A DNA stretch of 24,664 nt from an uncultured Veillonella sp. (GTDB taxonomy: Bacteria; Bacillota; Negativicutes; Veillonellales; Veillonellaceae), in contig URPV01000016.1 in the NCBI GenBank assembly GCA_900549805.1, forward strand, positions 1 through 24,664. The letters run 5' to 3'. A program made the position numbers and the translations under genes. Below are positions 22,364-24,664 of the stretch, piece after piece. How positions within the stretch are numbered: position 1 is the first letter of the stretch; each line of letters opens with the position of its first letter. The notes under the pieces are model-generated. The model worked only from the letters and a program-made list of their open reading frames with translations, was not told the origin of the DNA and made no database searches.

Positions 22364-24601
22364 ATGGGTGAATACAAAAAGTATTGGATAGCTGTAGTAG
22401 CCGTTCTTATTATTGGCTTTTCAATTCTTGGTTATCTAGGTACTGATGTGTATCATCAAGCACCGCCTGTTCCGACTGCGTATGTATCTCAAGATGGACA
22501 AGTGTTGTTCACGAAGGAAGATATTTTACATGGTCAATCGGCATGGCAATCTACAGGTGGTCAATCTGTAGGTACAGTTTTAGGTCATGGCGCTTATCAA
22601 GCACCTGATTGGACAGCAGATTGGTTACATAAGGAAGTATCCATAATGTTAGACATTAAGGCTCAAGAGGCCTTTGGCGTTCTTTATGACCAATTGGGAA
22701 CTGCACAACAAGCTGCCGTAAAAGAAGTTGTAAAAGAAGAGTATTTGGGCAGTGCAGTCCGCGAAGATGGAACTGTAGTGCTTTCTCCAGAACGAATTGC
22801 GGCTATGAATGCAACAGGACGTTATTTTGTTGAGTTGTACGGCGATAATCCTGACTTGACCTTGACTCGTGATCATTTTGCAATGAAGGATAACACACTA
22901 CCTGAGTTACAAGACCGCATTGATATGGCACGTTTCTTCTTCTGGACTACATGGATGGCGTCTACACAACGTCCAGGGACAGATGCAACATATACAAACA
23001 ACTGGCCACATGAACCTTTATTGGATCATAATCCAACACCTGAAAGTGTTGCTTGGTCTGTTGTGAGCGTTATTATTTTATTATGTGGCATTGGGGTAGT
23101 TGTATGGCTATGGTCCTTTGGTAAAAAAGATGATGAACATGCATTGGTTCCACCAACAGAAGATCCAATTAGCAAGATTACTTTAACTCCATCTCAACGT
23201 GCATTAGGTAAATATTTATTTACTATCTTAGCATTGTTTTTATTCCAATTAGGGATGGGCGGCATTATTGCTCACTATACTGTAGAGGGTCAAGCGTTTT
23301 ATGGCATTCCATTGGCTCAATATTTCCCTTACTCTATTGCTCGTACATGGCATATTCAAGCATCCTTGTTCTGGATTGCTATGGCATTCTTAAGTGCAGG
23401 TCTATTCTTGGCGCCAATCATTAATGGTGGTAAGGACCCTAAATATCAAAAGCTTGGTGTGGATATTTTATTTTGGGCTCTTGTAGTTCTTGTAGTAGGT
23501 TCCTTTGCTGGTACATATTTAGGTGTAGCACATCAAATTCCAGCAGCGTGGAATTTTCTTCTCGGACACCAAGGTTATGAATATATCGAGCTTGGTCGTA
23601 TTTGGCAGTGGATTGAATACATTGGTATTTTATTCTGGCTTGTACTCATGATACGTAGCATTATTGGCGCCTTCAAACAGAAAGGGGATAAAAACCTCAT
23701 TGCAGCCTTCATATTCTCCGTGATCATGGTAGGTATCTTCTATGGTCCTGGATTGTTCTATAGCGAACATAGCCACTTGGCAATTATGGAATACTGGCGC
23801 TGGTGGGTAATTCATCTTTGGGTTGAAGGCTTCTTCGAAGTATTCTCCACAACATTGATGGCATTTATCTTTGTTACATTAGGCCTTGTATCGTATCGCG
23901 CTGGTACCGTAGCGGCGATTTCTTCTGGGGCTATTTATCTCATCGGTGGTATTCCTGGAACATTCCATCATCTATACTTTACTGGTGTTACATCTACTAT
24001 TGTGGCAACAGGCGCATCTTTCTCTGCATTAGAAGTTGTACCGCTCGTACTATTAGGTTACGAAGCTTTTGAAAACTATACACGTCTTCATAGCGCACCT
24101 TGGATGCATCGTCTAAAATGGCCTGTGTACTGTTTTATTGCAGTATCCTTCTGGAATTTAGTGGGGGCAGGGGTCTTCGGTTTCTTGATTAATATGCCTG
24201 TATCCTTATTCTACATTCAAGGCCTTAATACAACGGCAGTACATGCGCATACAGCATTGTTCGGCGTATATGGTTTCTTAAGCTTAGGCTTTGTATTCCT
24301 TATTGCTCGTTACATTCGACCTGAAGTAGAATTCAATGATAAATTGATGAAGTTCGGGTTCTGGGCTCTCAATATAGGTCTTGCCTTAATGGTACTCATT
24401 AGCTTGTTGCCAATAGGTCTTATCCAAGCCTGGGCAAGTATTACACATGGTTTGTGGTTTGCACGTAGCGAAGAATTTATGCAACAACCATTATTACAAA
24501 ACTTGCGTTGGGCTCGTCTAATTGGCGATACCATCTTAATCGTTGGTGCAGTAGCATTTTTCTGGCAAATTGTGAAAGTTCTATTTGCGAAGAAATCCTA
24601 A
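22364..24601 (+). CDS. norZ: Quinol-dependent nitric oxide reductase (qNOR, single-subunit NorB/NorZ)
   Basis: Reduces two NO to N2O with electrons from menaquinol, protecting an anaerobe from NO. It is a 745-residue member of the haem-copper oxidase superfamily. One N-terminal membrane helix and an extracytoplasmic domain (HGQSAWQSTGG, GHGAYQAPDWTADWLHKE) fused to a catalytic part with about 13 helices mark the qNOR form. Ligands match cNorB spacing exactly: His330 and His629 for low-spin haem b; His627 for haem b3; His484, His535, His536 and Glu488 for FeB; Glu492 and Glu557 are the conserved extra glutamates. ATG 22364 follows AAAGGAGG; an upstream in-frame TTG is rejected. The DNA is about 35-40 % GC, lower than the genes before the IS. 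Confidence 0.96.
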   Translation: MGEYKKYWIAVVAVLIIGFSILGYLGTDVYHQAPPVPTAYVSQDGQVLFTKEDILHGQSAWQSTGGQSVGTVLGHGAYQAPDWTADWLHKEVSIMLDIKAQEAFGVLYDQLGTAQQAAVKEVVKEEYLGSAVREDGTVVLSPERIAAMNATGRYFVELYGDNPDLTLTRDHFAMKDNTLPELQDRIDMARFFFWTTWMASTQRPGTDATYTNNWPHEPLLDHNPTPESVAWSVVSVIILLCGIGVVVWLWSFGKKDDEHALVPPTEDPISKITLTPSQRALGKYLFTILALFLFQLGMGGIIAHYTVEGQAFYGIPLAQYFPYSIARTWHIQASLFWIAMAFLSAGLFLAPIINGGKDPKYQKLGVDILFWALVVLVVGSFAGTYLGVAHQIPAAWNFLLGHQGYEYIELGRIWQWIEYIGILFWLVLMIRSIIGAFKQKGDKNLIAAFIFSVIMVGIFYGPGLFYSEHSHLAIMEYWRWWVIHLWVEGFFEVFSTTLMAFIFVTLGLVSYRAGTVAAISSGAIYLIGGIPGTFHHLYFTGVTSTIVATGASFSALEVVPLVLLGYEAFENYTRLHSAPWMHRLKWPVYCFIAVSFWNLVGAGVFGFLINMPVSLFYIQGLNTTAVHAHTALFGVYGFLSLGFVFLIARYIRPEVEFNDKLMKFGFWALNIGLALMVLISLLPIGLIQAWASITHGLWFARSEEFMQQPLLQNLRWARLIGDTILIVGAVAFFWQIVKVLFAKKS

Positions 24602-24607
24602 TCTCAA

Positions 24608-24645
24608 AAAATGACGTTCCTTTCTAGACAAGGAACGTCATTTTC
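24608..24645. terminator. Terminator after norZ
   Basis: AAAATGACGTTCCTT pairs perfectly with AAGGAACGTCATTTT around a 7-base loop. A-rich and T-rich sides make it bidirectional. The last 19 bases of the window include TTATACT, possibly the start of another promoter. Confidence 0.93.
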
Positions 24646-24664
24646 TGTTATACTATCTCTGTCA

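Noticed and set aside
1..24664. tRNA or rRNA genes in the gaps
   Set aside because: All gaps are under about 260 bases and I saw no cloverleaf arms with a GTTCGAATC-like T loop. A tRNA-finding program would settle it.

Overview
The window looks like a metagenome-type contig made of at least three compositional blocks. Positions 1 to about 655 are GC-rich (60-70 % in lines I counted by hand). They carry the 3' end of an Asp/Glu racemase gene and the acidic C-terminus of a convergent gene, in an actinobacterial (Bifidobacterium-like) style. At about 650-660 the sequence switches within a few bases to DNA of about 42-50 % GC, joining in the middle of an ecfT gene. From there to about 20743 everything fits one Firmicutes/Negativicutes genome (Veillonella, Negativicoccus or Dialister relatives): strong AAGGAGG-type ribosome sites, TATAAT boxes and compact UUCG or A/T-flanked terminators. 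An IS150-like insertion sequence (20744-22212) follows. Beyond it, a quinol-type nitric oxide reductase gene lies in DNA of about 35-40 % GC with Veillonella-like codon use.

Layout: (1) 1-657, racemase 3' end and convergent partial gene. (2) 659-2180, truncated ecfT, truA and a terminator. (3) 2254-3005 minus, a barnase-type lipoprotein ribonuclease with its barstar inhibitor. (4) 3152-4273 minus, a MetE-C-like methyltransferase. (5) 4498-8085, a three-gene set: a 22-residue-repeat solenoid protein, a MoxR-type AAA+ ATPase, and a protein joining a zinc-peptidase-like (HExxH) domain to a VWA-like domain. (6) 8286-9676, a secreted protein and a convergent metallo-beta-lactamase-fold hydrolase. 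(7) 9901-12299, moaC, trmL, a YlbF-family gene and murB. (8) 12556-14367, typA/bipA. (9) 14559-18727, a YgjP-like metallopeptidase and dnaE. (10) 18916-20661, pyruvate kinase. (11) the IS element. (12) 22364-24601, qNOR with a structured leader and a terminator.

Most of block 2 is core housekeeping: tRNA modification (truA, trmL), cell wall (murB), replication (dnaE), ribosome-associated GTPase (typA), glycolysis (pyk) and molybdopterin synthesis (moaC). The parts most worth attention are the solenoid/MoxR/VWA set, which has no function I can assign; the membrane-anchored barnase with an overlapping barstar gene; and the IS copy at a composition break, with no target duplication visible and apparently half of a terminator left on its pyk side. 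The two composition breaks (about 655 and 20744-22212) should be tested as assembly joins before any biological reading is built on them.
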